Made by a program: the position numbers and the translations under genes
Part shown: in pieces, positions 30,494 to 39,070 of the stretch
Layout: every line of letters begins with the position of its first letter
Position numbering within the stretch: the stretch's first letter is position 1
The notes under the pieces: generated by a model
What the model was told of the DNA's origin: nothing
Seen by the model: only the letters and a program-made list of their open reading frames with translations
Database searches by the model: none
NCBI RefSeq assembly: GCF_009826895.1
Contig: NZ_WUMV01000002.1
Coordinates: forward strand, 124,001 to 188,000
Source: Stappia sediminis
GTDB taxonomy: Bacteria > Pseudomonadota > Alphaproteobacteria > Rhizobiales > Stappiaceae
Direction of reading: 5' to 3'
DNA: 64,000 nt

Positions 30494-30892
30494 TCATCCG
30501 CCGTAGATTACTGCATCGGGGATTTCGTAGCGCTCTTCGCCCACACGCACGATGCTCAGGTCGCCTTGCTTGGACGCGCTGAAAGGCCCGCTATCGGCCT
30601 GGCTTGTATCTGCGCTCGTCGCCTTGCCATCCTGAAAGAATATCGATCGCGTCATGCCGTCCGGTTTCGTCACCGCCACCACGCCGGAGCCGTTTCCTTC
30701 GCGGGTCACTCCGAAGGGGCATTGGCCGGTCGGCTGGCCCGCTCCGAAAGAGCATGGAATGCTGCCCGTCGCGTTGAAGGCGGTGCCTTGCACGAGAGCG
30801 TCGGAGGATTGGCCGGAGTCCTGCGTGTTGCAGGCCGCAAGCAGCAGCAGGGCAGGCAGGGCGGTGGTCAGGGCTCGGACAAGCGGACGCAT
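30494..30892 (-). CDS. Small lipoprotein with a C-terminal module shared with the upstream-lying SH3 protein
   Basis: The 132-residue product has a lipoprotein signal (LLLLAAC, modified Cys21) and a mature part that closely matches the C-terminus of the protein at 29067-30353: both have IPC and GQC cysteines, ADTSQAD and a final YE(V/I)PDAVI(F/Y)GG. It likely sits on the periplasmic face of a membrane. Function unknown; the duplication suggests a conserved ligand-binding fold. Confidence 0.8.
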   Translation of the reverse strand: MRPLVRALTTALPALLLLAACNTQDSGQSSDALVQGTAFNATGSIPCSFGAGQPTGQCPFGVTREGNGSGVVAVTKPDGMTRSIFFQDGKATSADTSQADSGPFSASKQGDLSIVRVGEERYEIPDAVIYGG

Positions 30893-30931
30893 GGTTTTTC
30901 CTCCGGTTTTGTGAATTCATGACCCTCGCGG

Positions 30932-31186
30932 TCAGCTCGCGGTTTCGGTTTGTTGGGCGGTGTGCTCGGGCGGGGCTTCCACGGTTATTACGCGGTGACC
31001 GCCGAAAAGGATTGCCGCGATGAAGATCAGCTTGATCGCCTGGACGGTCGAAATCTCCTTCACGCCCAGCACATCGGGCAGCGTCGTGTTCCAAAGCCAC
31101 TGCAATATGAGGCCGAGGATCAGCAGTATGACGATACCGATCACGATCCCGATGATCGCACCGACGATGACACCGGCAATGTCCAT
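30932..31186 (-). CDS. Small membrane protein of unknown function
   Basis: The 84-residue product has a hydrophobic N-terminal stretch with a Gly/Ile-rich helix (IAGVIVGAIIGIVIGIVILL) and a second hydrophobic segment (AIKLIFIAAILFG), so it is probably an inner-membrane protein with two helices. The C-terminal tail is hydrophilic. The ATG at 31186 is preceded by a strong GAGGGGGGAA site; the frame is open further upstream without such a site. No family recognised. Confidence 0.7.
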   Translation of the reverse strand: MDIAGVIVGAIIGIVIGIVILLILGLILQWLWNTTLPDVLGVKEISTVQAIKLIFIAAILFGGHRVITVEAPPEHTAQQTETAS

Positions 31187-31529
31187 GGTTTCCCCCCTCG
31201 TTTGGCCGCAGTTGTCCTGGCGGATCAGGACTTGATCACGAAGTTCATGCACTTCATTGGTGACTTCCCTGAAAAGGGCGATAGCTTCTGGAAGGAAAAC
31301 GGCGAAGGCGAGCCCTCCGGCCGCGAATTTGCGTCGGCTGACGCCATGGAAACGTTATGCGCCATAGAAAATCTCGCCATTTTTAGTAAGTATTTATCGT
31401 ATGTAATATTACGTAACGGAAATGTGGCAGAAATAAAATTCGGCGCGGCGGATCCGCGTAGGTCGCGGCTGCCGCTGTATTTCATTCGATGCTGCGTTGT
31501 TGTGATTTCTCGGTCGGGTTCGCGCTGTG
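31187..31529. other. Intergenic region, no gene seen
   Basis: This 343-base gap lies between the small membrane protein gene and the end of the TIM-barrel gene, both on the minus strand. It changes to AT-rich at 31380-31440 and contains the ten-base palindrome GTAATATTAC (31403-31412), which may be a regulator site or part of a promoter for the small membrane protein. I see no RNA gene or supported reading frame. Confidence 0.5.
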
Positions 31530-32393
31530 CTAGCCGAATATTCGCTTGAACGCGCCGATATTCTGACGGAAGCCCGCTTCGAAATCTCCGTTGCCGGGGT
31601 GATAGACGCTCTCGTAGGAGATCGCTCCCGCGTAACCGTCGGAGCGCAGCGCCTGCGCGATCGGGTCGAACTGGTCGCCAAGCTGGCCTTCGCCCATCGG
31701 CCGCACTTCCAGCGTCGCTCGCGGCGTGTCGGCATGCACGTCCTTGATGTGGATGTGGCCGAGATAGCCGCCGCGCAGTTCCTCGTAGCCGTCGGGATAG
31801 GCCGTCTCGTGGCACCAGCAGTTGTTCGCCGGATCCCACAGCACCTTCAGAACGTCTTTTGCGTCGAGGTCGTCGATCAGCTTGCGTGCGGTGTAGCTGG
31901 AATTCACCATCGTGCCGTTGCCGGTTTCGACCACCAGCGTCACGCCTTCGGCTTTGGCAAGCTCGACGGCGGGCGCGATCAGTGGCGGGAGGGCATCCCA
32001 GGCGCCCTTGGCGACGTTCCAGACCTCAGCGCCGTGATGCCCCCACAGGATCTGTTCCTTTTTTGAGGTCATGATCCTTACGAGCGGCGAGGAAAGCGCA
32101 TGCGCCATGTAGATCACCCGTTTCAGGGCGTCCATGTGCCTTGTGTGAAGCTCGTCGCCGGGCCGGTTGGCCGTTGTCATCCCGGCGAAAATGTGCCGCG
32201 AGAGGCAGGAAACCGGCTTGCCGTGGGCTTCGAGCAGCGCCTTGATGCGTCCGGTCTCTTCCCGGGTATGGTCGCCCACCTCCTTGTCCCAGACGAATTG
32301 CAGTTCCGCGTATTCAAGGTCGAACTCGTCCATCACGTCGAGCGCGTGGGCGAGATCGCGGCTGATGCCGTCGGTGATGACGCCGAGTTTCAT
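31530..32393 (-). CDS. Sugar-phosphate isomerase/epimerase-type TIM-barrel protein
   Basis: The 287-residue product has the xylose-isomerase-like TIM-barrel layout, with metal-ligand candidates in VVETGNGT, WDPANNCW, GHIHIKDVHAD and ISYESVYHPGNGD. It probably isomerises or epimerises a sugar or a related carbohydrate. The start overlaps the end of the upstream dehydrogenase gene by four bases (ATGA), so the two should work on the same pathway, whose substrate is unknown. Confidence 0.85.
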   Translation of the reverse strand: MKLGVITDGISRDLAHALDVMDEFDLEYAELQFVWDKEVGDHTREETGRIKALLEAHGKPVSCLSRHIFAGMTTANRPGDELHTRHMDALKRVIYMAHALSSPLVRIMTSKKEQILWGHHGAEVWNVAKGAWDALPPLIAPAVELAKAEGVTLVVETGNGTMVNSSYTARKLIDDLDAKDVLKVLWDPANNCWCHETAYPDGYEELRGGYLGHIHIKDVHADTPRATLEVRPMGEGQLGDQFDPIAQALRSDGYAGAISYESVYHPGNGDFEAGFRQNIGAFKRIFG

Positions 32394-33310
32394 GATCCCG
32401 CGCCTTTCCGTGAAAGTTCCGCGCCGACGATGTCCTCAAGCACCCGTGTGACCGTCCAGTTGTCGCCGTCGGGATATTTCGTTCGCCCGGCTTGGAAAAG
32501 CTGCATCGCGGTCGCGGCGGTAAACAGCGGCACGCCAAGCTCGCGCGCAAGGTCCATGGCGATGGTCATGTCTTTGTACATCGTGTTGATGTGGCTGCCG
32601 GTGCCTTCGAATTTCCGGTCGATGATGTTTTCAAGCGCCGTCTTCGCCGCACCGCAGCCGGCACTCGATGTCGAGACAACCTTGAACAGCGCCTCGGCAT
32701 CGACGCCGGCCTTGGCGGCGAGCACCGACGCTTCGAAGGTGGCGGTGAATATCGAGCCGATCAGCGATTGCAGGCATGCCTTCACGGTCTGGCCCATGCC
32801 GGCTTCCGCGCCCACGCGGTGGATCGTCGCCGAAACGGATTCCATGGCTGGCCGTGCCTTCTCGAGCGCTGCGTCGCTTCCCGCCGCCATCATAGTCAGT
32901 GTACCGCCCTGCGCGCCAGGAAAGCCGCCGCTGACGGGCGTATCGATGAAATGAATGCCGCTTCCCGCAAGCCCGGCTGCGATATCGCGGACTTCGCTTG
33001 CCTGGATCGTCGCCGTCAGAAGGATAGCGCTGCCGGGCGGCATCGTGTCCTTCAGGCCTTTTGCCCCGCCGCCGCCCAGGATCACCGAGCTTGCCTGCGC
33101 TCCTGTCATGACCATGACGAAAACGCAATCGGCCCCTTCGCCCGCCTGCGCCACCGACGCGGCAGGCGTTCCGCCCGTCGCGGCGAAGTCGCCGAGACGC
33201 TTTTCACTGATGTCGAATCCCTTGACCGTGAAGCCGGCCTTCAGGAGGTTCTTCGCAAGGCCCGACCCCATGTCGCCGAGCCCGATCACTCCGGCCGTGC
33301 TGCCCATCAT
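32390..33310 (-). CDS. 3-hydroxyisobutyrate dehydrogenase-family oxidoreductase
   Basis: The 306-residue product has the NAD(P)-binding motif GVIGLGDMGSGLAK near residues 7-20, FIDTPVSGG for substrate binding and GMGQTVKACLQSL with the catalytic lysine. The family includes 3-hydroxyisobutyrate, tartronate semialdehyde and L-threonate dehydrogenases; the substrate here is not settled. It is translationally coupled to the TIM-barrel gene, which favours a role in sugar-acid breakdown. Confidence 0.88.
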   Translation of the reverse strand: MMGSTAGVIGLGDMGSGLAKNLLKAGFTVKGFDISEKRLGDFAATGGTPAASVAQAGEGADCVFVMVMTGAQASSVILGGGGAKGLKDTMPPGSAILLTATIQASEVRDIAAGLAGSGIHFIDTPVSGGFPGAQGGTLTMMAAGSDAALEKARPAMESVSATIHRVGAEAGMGQTVKACLQSLIGSIFTATFEASVLAAKAGVDAEALFKVVSTSSAGCGAAKTALENIIDRKFEGTGSHINTMYKDMTIAMDLARELGVPLFTAATAMQLFQAGRTKYPDGDNWTVTRVLEDIVGAELSRKGAGS

Positions 33311-33398
33311 ATCCTCCCCGAAAGATTTTCCTTTGCCTCACTATGGGCGATACGAAATGCGTTGCCTATAGGAGCTGGAAGCTTTCGGAGGATGTCTT

Positions 33399-34001
33399 TC
33401 AGAGCATTGCTCTTTCGACCTTGGGTCTTGATGCTCCGGCCTTGAACATCTCAAGTCCGTTGGGATCCTTGGACCGTACCTTCGCCATGTCCGCCAATTC
33501 GCGGTTTTCATGCGCAACGATCGAGGATGTCGGCCGCATCCGGTCGGTCATCAATATGCCGTCAAGATGGTCGAGCTCATGCTGCAGCAACTCCGAGAGC
33601 GAGAAATCCGCCTTCTCGAAAGCTTCTTCTCTGCCGTCGAGCCTGCGGAAACGCACGGTCACGCTGTAGTGTCTTTGCACCCGCACAGCGATTTCAGGCA
33701 GGCTCATGCAGTCGTCCCACACCTCGGCCCGGGCTTCCGAGGCCCATGTCATCGTCGGGTTGATCAGCACGTGCTCTCTCCCGTCCAGCACCATGGCGAT
33801 CATCCGCTTCATGATGCCGACCTGAGGTGCGGCGATGGCCCGGCCCCACCCGTAGCGGGCGCGAAATGCGTGCACGGTACGCAAAAGTTGCTCCGCCTCC
33901 GCGGCGAGTTCCGTCTCGATGCTTTGCCGGGAAACGGGCTCGCAGACCTCTTTCAGCCGAGGATCGCCGAAACGCAGGATACTGGCGATTGGATCGTTCA
34001 T
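33399..34001 (-). CDS. Peptide deformylase-like protein with variant motifs
   Basis: The 200-residue product has motif III intact (QHELDHLDG, His141 and His145 with Glu142) and the metal Cys98 in DDCMSLPE, so the metal ligands are present. Motif I is GRAIAAPQ instead of GxGLAAPQ and motif II is DDCMS instead of EGCLS. Such divergent members usually accompany a canonical def gene elsewhere and may have a different or weak deformylase activity. No neighbour, such as fmt, supports a normal def role. Confidence 0.82.
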   Translation of the reverse strand: MNDPIASILRFGDPRLKEVCEPVSRQSIETELAAEAEQLLRTVHAFRARYGWGRAIAAPQVGIMKRMIAMVLDGREHVLINPTMTWASEARAEVWDDCMSLPEIAVRVQRHYSVTVRFRRLDGREEAFEKADFSLSELLQHELDHLDGILMTDRMRPTSSIVAHENRELADMAKVRSKDPNGLEMFKAGASRPKVERAML

Positions 34002-34032
34002 GACAAACCTCCGGCAGCTTCACCAAAAGCGC

Positions 34033-34058
34033 AAAACCGCGGGCCTAGTTGCCCGCGG
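34033..34058 (-). terminator. Intrinsic terminator after the DJ-1/PfpI gene
   Basis: CCGCGGGC (34037-34044) pairs with GCCCGCGG (34051-34058), loop of six bases. Read on the minus strand it is followed by TTTTGCGCTTTTGG. It ends the transcript of the 34079-34747 gene and lies in the 77 bases before the divergently placed deformylase start. Confidence 0.8.
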
Positions 34059-34078
34059 CTGGTTGTCGGCGGGGGGCT

Positions 34079-34747
34079 TCAGCCCCAGTTGGAGAAGATT
34101 TCCTCGCGCTGCGAGCGTGACCCGGCGAGGCGTTCCTGTGTGGCGGCGAGCACCGCTTGCGAAGCGCCCTTGGGCGTTCCGGCGTCGAACGGCGGGGCGG
34201 GCGCGTATTCCAGCGCGAGCTGCACGGTTTCCGCTTCCGCCTGGCCCATGATCTCGCTGACGACGGCAAGGCCGAAGTCGATGCCGGACGTCACGCCGCC
34301 GGCCGTGAACAGGTTGCCGTCCTGGACGATGCGCTCGTCGACGGGCTCTGCTCCCAGCGTGGACAGGAAATCGTGGGCATACCAGTGCGTCGTCGCGCGC
34401 TTGCCCTTGATCAGGCCGGCTGCGCCCAGCACCAGAGATCCCGTGCAAACGGAGGTGATGTATCTTGCCTCCGCCGCCTGCTTGCGCACGAAATCGAGCA
34501 CGACTTCGTCCTTCAGAAGCGGGTTTACGCCGCCGCCGCCCGGAATGCACAGCACGTCGAGCGTCGGGCATTCGTCGAACGTCATCGTCGGCATCATCGT
34601 GAGGCCGGTCGAGGAGACGATCGGTTCGCGGTCCTTCCAGATCAGATGCACCTCGGCGTCCTTGGCCGTCGCGAAAACCTCGTAAGGCCCGGTCAGGTCG
34701 AGCTGCTGCACGTTGGGAAAGACGAGAATGCCGAAACGCACGGTCAT
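34079..34747 (-). CDS. DJ-1/PfpI-family protein, isonitrile hydratase-like
   Basis: The 222-residue product is a single DJ-1/PfpI domain with the nucleophile elbow SVCTGSLVLGAAGL (Cys101) and GPYEVF near residue 20. The closest named group is isonitrile hydratase (InhA-type), which converts isonitriles to formamides, but other members have other roles. It is divergent from the GlxA-type regulator gene, whose sensor domain has the same fold. The ATG at 34747 gives the family start MTVRFGILVFPNVQQLDLTG. Confidence 0.85.
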   Translation of the reverse strand: MTVRFGILVFPNVQQLDLTGPYEVFATAKDAEVHLIWKDREPIVSSTGLTMMPTMTFDECPTLDVLCIPGGGGVNPLLKDEVVLDFVRKQAAEARYITSVCTGSLVLGAAGLIKGKRATTHWYAHDFLSTLGAEPVDERIVQDGNLFTAGGVTSGIDFGLAVVSEIMGQAEAETVQLALEYAPAPPFDAGTPKGASQAVLAATQERLAGSRSQREEIFSNWG

Positions 34748-34816
34748 TTGAATTCTCCTGATTGACTTTGGGCAAGTTATCAGGCCACGCTCTGGCAAGA
34801 TCGCCATTTACCCCTC

Positions 34817-34842
34817 GTTTCGTGCCAAAGTTTCGTGCCAAA
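34817..34842. promoter_or_regulatory. Perfect tandem 13-bp direct repeat before the GlxA-type regulator
   Basis: GTTTCGTGCCAAA occurs twice in a row (34817-34829 and 34830-34842) and the second copy ends at the base before the ATG of the AraC-family gene. Direct repeats are the usual binding pattern of AraC-type regulators, so it may be an operator that lets the regulator control itself and the divergent DJ-1/PfpI gene. It also sits where a ribosome binding site would be expected. Confidence 0.6.
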
Positions 34843-35799
34843 ATGCAGCGCCGTATAGAAATCCTCGCCTACAAGAACGTGCAGCTCCTCGACGTCGCGG
34901 GTCCCTTGCAGGTTTTCGCGACCGCCAACGATCTGGCCGGCATGTCCCGCTCGCCCTTGCCCTACCAGCCGGTGGCGGTCGGCGAATGCGGCTCGGCGGT
35001 CACGTCGTCCGGCCTTTCGATTGGGCTGGAGGAGCTCCCGCGCGCCGATGCGCCGCTGGACACGCTCATCGTGCCGGGCGGATGGGGCGTGGACCGTGCC
35101 TCGGAGAATCCGGCCCTTGTCGACTGGGTGAGGCGGCGTTCGGCTGCCGCGCGGCGCACGGCCTCCGTTTGCAGCGGCGCGGTTCTTCTGGCGACCGCAG
35201 GCCTTCTCGACGGGCGGCGCGCTGTCACGCACTGGCGGCGGTGCGAGGAATTCTCGAAGAGCTTCCCCAAGGTTCGGCTCGATCCGGATCCCATTTTCGT
35301 GCGCGACGGCAATATCTGGACATCCGCCGGCGTCACGGCGGGCATAGACCTTGCGCTGGCGCTGGTGGAGGCCGATCTCGGGCGCGAGACGGCGCTTTCG
35401 GTCGCGCGCCAGCTGGTCGTTTTCCTGAAGCGTCCAGGCGGGCAGTCGCAATTCAGCACGGCCTTGTCCTTGCAGGACAGCGGCGGGCGTTTCGACGATC
35501 TTCACGCCTGGATCATGCAGAACCTTCACCGCCCTCTCGCGCTGGCCGATCTTGCCGAGCAGGCGGGCATGAGCAGTCGCAGCTTTTCGCGCCACTATCA
35601 TCAGGAAACGGGCCGCACGCCCGCGCGCGCCATTGAGGAAATGCGGCTGGAAACCGCGCGCCGCCTGCTGGAGCAGGGGGGGCATGTCGCACGTATCGCA
35701 ACGCGCTGCGGCTTCGGTTCGGAAGAGACGATGCGCCGCGCCTTCACCCGCCGTTTCGGCACCAGCCCGCAGGCCTACCGCGAGCGGTTTTCGGCATGA
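34843..35799 (+). CDS. GlxA-type transcriptional regulator (DJ-1 domain plus AraC domain)
   Basis: The 318-residue product has an N-terminal DJ-1/PfpI-like domain (KNVQLLDVAGPLQVF; ASVCSGAVLLATAG with Cys110) and a C-terminal AraC helix-turn-helix pair (LADLAEQAGMSSRSFSRHYH, GFGSEETMRRAFTRRFGTSP). The sensor domain probably binds a small ligand. The ATG at 34843 gives a domain-start N-terminus; no strong ribosome binding site is seen because the tandem repeat lies there. It converges on the Tricorn-like gene with one base between the stops. Confidence 0.9.
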   Translation: MQRRIEILAYKNVQLLDVAGPLQVFATANDLAGMSRSPLPYQPVAVGECGSAVTSSGLSIGLEELPRADAPLDTLIVPGGWGVDRASENPALVDWVRRRSAAARRTASVCSGAVLLATAGLLDGRRAVTHWRRCEEFSKSFPKVRLDPDPIFVRDGNIWTSAGVTAGIDLALALVEADLGRETALSVARQLVVFLKRPGGQSQFSTALSLQDSGGRFDDLHAWIMQNLHRPLALADLAEQAGMSSRSFSRHYHQETGRTPARAIEEMRLETARRLLEQGGHVARIATRCGFGSEETMRRAFTRRFGTSPQAYRERFSA

Positions 35800-35800
35800 C

Positions 35801-38800
35801 CTACCGTTTCTTGTCGAGCGCTTCGAGCATCAGTTCGACCACGCGTTCAAGCTGCAGGTCGCGCCCTTCCATGATCGAGTTCGGATCGTTGTAGACGACT
35901 TCGTCCGGCACGATTTCGCGGTTTTCGAAGAACTCGCCCTCCTGTGTGCGAAAGCCGATCTGCGCAACCGCGAGCGACAGGCGCTGCTCCTGCTGGGGCG
36001 CGGAGAGCACGGCGGTTCCGGTTCCCGGCACCCGCGCGCCGACGGAGGGGCCGAGCTTTTCGCGAATGTAGTAATAGGGAAAGACCGATCCGTCGGAATA
36101 GCTGTAGGCATTGGCGAGAAGCGCCGTCGGCTTCGCCCACCGCCAGTAGGGCGAGGTTCCCAGATCCACCCCGTTTCGCGTGACGAGGCCGGAATGGCGC
36201 TCGCCGGTCAGGAAGGCGGTCAGCTGGTCGTGCAGCAGCCCGCCGATGTTGAACCTCACGTCGATGATCGCGGCTTCCGCATCGCGGTAGCGTCCCATGA
36301 GCACGCCGTAGGTCTTGCGGAATTCTCCGTCGTTCATCGCCGCGACGTGGGCATAGCCGAGGCGCCCGTTCGAAAGACGCTCCACAATCGCTTGCCGCTG
36401 GTCGATCCAGCGCAAATAGGCCAGATGCCCTTCAAGCGCCAGTTCGTCCGGCACGACGATCTGCTCGACTTCCCCGTCTCCGCCAACCGGGCGGATCTTC
36501 AGCATCACCTTCTTGCCGGCCTTGCGGTCGAGCAGCGGGTAGATGTCCGTCCCAGCGCCGATTTCCTTGCCGTCGACGCTCAGGATCACGGCGCCGGCTT
36601 TCAGCGCGCCGCCCGCGAAATCGGCCGGCCCTCCGGCAAGGATCTCCTGGATCTTGACGCCCGCTCCCTTGTGCGCGCTCTCGTAGAAGACGCCGAGCGT
36701 CGCCGTCTTGTCCCAGAAGCTCTTTTCGTTCTTGAACTGCGTGTACATGTGCGAGGCGTTAAGCTCGCCCTGAAGCTCCGCCATCAGCTCGGCGAAATCC
36801 TCCCAATGGCTGATGTGCGGCAGGTATTTGGCGTAGAGGTCATGCATCTTCTCCCAGTCGACGCCGTGCATGTTCGCGTCGTAGAACTTCGATTTCACGA
36901 GCCGCCACTGGTGGTCGAAGATATATTCCATCTCGGCCTGAAAATCGTATGCCGCTTCGATCTCGAAGGGGATTGAGCTTTTGGCGCCGCTCGCAAGGTC
37001 GTACCGGTCGATGGTTGCCGCCGAAAGCACGTAGAGCGCCTTCACGTCCTTGTCGGTGGCGAACACTTCGCTCGGGTTCGGGGCCCTTGCGAAAAGCTGC
37101 CGGGGCGCTTGCGTGCGCGTGTCCACCGCATAGCCCACCATGCCTATCGTCGGCTGGTAGGCGACGAGGATCAGCCTCTTGTTGTCGGGAGTAAGCCTTG
37201 CGAATTGCACATAGGGGATCATCGACGAAAGCCGCGCCTTGCGGTAGCGCAGGCCCTCGATATCGTCCCGGATTTCCGCTGTCGTCGCGGCTTCCGCGGT
37301 CTTCTCGCCGCCGGCGGCTTCCTTGCGGGCGCCCTTGAACGCCTGATAGGCATCGTTGGTCAGGAAGGCTGCGAAATAGTCCGGGCTTGCGGTCTGTTCG
37401 TCCAGGTTGCGGGTGGAGAACCGGTCGGTCGCCCAATAGACGATGGTGCCGTCCGCGCTGAATTGCGGCTTCATGTCGGCAAAGCCGCTGTCGCTCACCT
37501 TCACGCGTGGCGCCTTGCCTTCCGCATCGACAAGTTCCACTTCCAGGTTGCCGAGCCCGAAGCCGGTGCTGGTGACGATATGTTTCCCGTCCGGTGACCA
37601 CGCGTGGGAAAGGTCGCCTTCCGAATAGGAATAGGCGGCGGAATCGGGCAGGACCTCCACCGAATTTCGGCTTTCGATGTCGAGCACGCGGATCGCATTG
37701 CGGTCGTCGCGGTAGGCGACCCTTTTGCCGTCTGGCGAATAGAGCGGCTGCAGCGCGTCCGTATCGGTATCCAGAAGGGCCCGCTCTTTCAGCTCCAGCG
37801 CATCGGTAAAGGTTGCGTCGTTCTCGCGCGCGATTTCCGTCTCGTAAAGGTCCCAGTCGCCCTCGCGTTCGGCGGCGTAGAGGAGCTTGCGCCCGTCGGG
37901 CGAGAAGTCGATGGACCGCTCCGTCTGTGGCGTCGCCGTGATGCGCTTCGTCTGGCCGTTCTCCAATGAGACGGTGAAGACGTCGCCGCGCGCGACGATG
38001 GCAAGCTCCTTGCCGTTTGGCGACACCTTCATTTCGCTTGTCTGGCCGTTCAGCTTCACGAAGAACGCGCCCGAGGCCATCGTGCCTTGCCTGATCCGCA
38101 CGTTGACGCGCTCAGGTGTCTTGGCGCCGGGCGCAAGCCGCCAGATTTCCGTGTCGTATGTGTAGACGATCGTGCCGTCGTCGGCGGTGGACACGAAGCG
38201 CACCGGCAGCGTGTCATGTGCGGTCAGCCGCTCCGGCGCGCTCTTGCCGTCGGCGGCGATGCTCCAGACGTTGAACGTCCCCGGCCTGGCGTCCGGGTCC
38301 GCCATGCCGCTTTCCGGCATTTCGCTTGCGAAGATGATGCGTGTGCCGTCACTGGACCAGACGGGGCTTCTGTCGTTTCCACGGTGCGTCGTCAACTGGT
38401 GGTGCTTGCCGACGTCGAAATCGTAGATCCAGATATCGCTCGTCTGGTCGGAGATGTCGCCCTTGCGCCATTCGACTTCCAGCCCGTTCACCTTCCTGTA
38501 GGCGAGGAACTGTCCGTTCGGGCTGATCGCCGCCTGAGGTGCGGCGAAGGGCATCTCCAGGTGCTCGCGCCCGCCTGTCACCGGCACGGAATAGACCTGG
38601 CCGAAGTTGCCCGCGAAGCCTTGCAGGAAGTTGATTTCCGGATCGCCCAGGCGCTCGGCGTTGAAGAACACTCTCGTGCCGCCTGGTGAAAACGCGAGCG
38701 GTATCTCGCCGGCGGAATGGTAGGTCAGCCGTTTGATCTCGCCACCTTCGGCGGGCATCACGAAGACGTCGTTCTTGTTGTGCCGGTCGGATGCGAAGGC

Positions 38801-39070
38801 GATTGCGCTGCTGTCCGGCGACCAGACGGGGTGGGTGCTGTAGAACTGGCGCTCGGTAAGCGGCAGGGCGTCTCCGCCTTCAGCCGGCACCACGAATATC
38901 TGCCCGCGATAGGAAAAGGCGATCTGCGTTCCGTCCGGCGAAATGGCGACATCGCGCATCCAGTAGGGGCGCTCGCTCGCCCCGGCCTGCGCGGCGGCGG
39001 TTTGCGGGCAAATGCCTGTCCCGATTGCAAGGCACGACAGACCGAGGACCAAGCCGAACCGCATGCGCAT
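35801..39070 (-). CDS. Secreted Tricorn-like serine protease (S41 family)
   Basis: The 1089-residue product has a signal peptide, then WD40-like/PD40 beta-propeller repeats (for example PYWMRDVAISPDGTQIAFSY and many SPDG units), a helical region, a PDZ-like domain (GAVILSVDGKEIGAGTDIYP) and a C-terminal S41 peptidase. Likely catalytic residues are the Ser-His pair in NASHMYTQF and the nucleophile Ser in NAYSYSDGS, as in archaeal Tricorn. It probably degrades peptides in the periplasm. The downstream gene converges from the other strand. Confidence 0.9.
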   Translation of the reverse strand: MRMRFGLVLGLSCLAIGTGICPQTAAAQAGASERPYWMRDVAISPDGTQIAFSYRGQIFVVPAEGGDALPLTERQFYSTHPVWSPDSSAIAFASDRHNKNDVFVMPAEGGEIKRLTYHSAGEIPLAFSPGGTRVFFNAERLGDPEINFLQGFAGNFGQVYSVPVTGGREHLEMPFAAPQAAISPNGQFLAYRKVNGLEVEWRKGDISDQTSDIWIYDFDVGKHHQLTTHRGNDRSPVWSSDGTRIIFASEMPESGMADPDARPGTFNVWSIAADGKSAPERLTAHDTLPVRFVSTADDGTIVYTYDTEIWRLAPGAKTPERVNVRIRQGTMASGAFFVKLNGQTSEMKVSPNGKELAIVARGDVFTVSLENGQTKRITATPQTERSIDFSPDGRKLLYAAEREGDWDLYETEIARENDATFTDALELKERALLDTDTDALQPLYSPDGKRVAYRDDRNAIRVLDIESRNSVEVLPDSAAYSYSEGDLSHAWSPDGKHIVTSTGFGLGNLEVELVDAEGKAPRVKVSDSGFADMKPQFSADGTIVYWATDRFSTRNLDEQTASPDYFAAFLTNDAYQAFKGARKEAAGGEKTAEAATTAEIRDDIEGLRYRKARLSSMIPYVQFARLTPDNKRLILVAYQPTIGMVGYAVDTRTQAPRQLFARAPNPSEVFATDKDVKALYVLSAATIDRYDLASGAKSSIPFEIEAAYDFQAEMEYIFDHQWRLVKSKFYDANMHGVDWEKMHDLYAKYLPHISHWEDFAELMAELQGELNASHMYTQFKNEKSFWDKTATLGVFYESAHKGAGVKIQEILAGGPADFAGGALKAGAVILSVDGKEIGAGTDIYPLLDRKAGKKVMLKIRPVGGDGEVEQIVVPDELALEGHLAYLRWIDQRQAIVERLSNGRLGYAHVAAMNDGEFRKTYGVLMGRYRDAEAAIIDVRFNIGGLLHDQLTAFLTGERHSGLVTRNGVDLGTSPYWRWAKPTALLANAYSYSDGSVFPYYYIREKLGPSVGARVPGTGTAVLSAPQQEQRLSLAVAQIGFRTQEGEFFENREIVPDEVVYNDPNSIMEGRDLQLERVVELMLEALDKKR

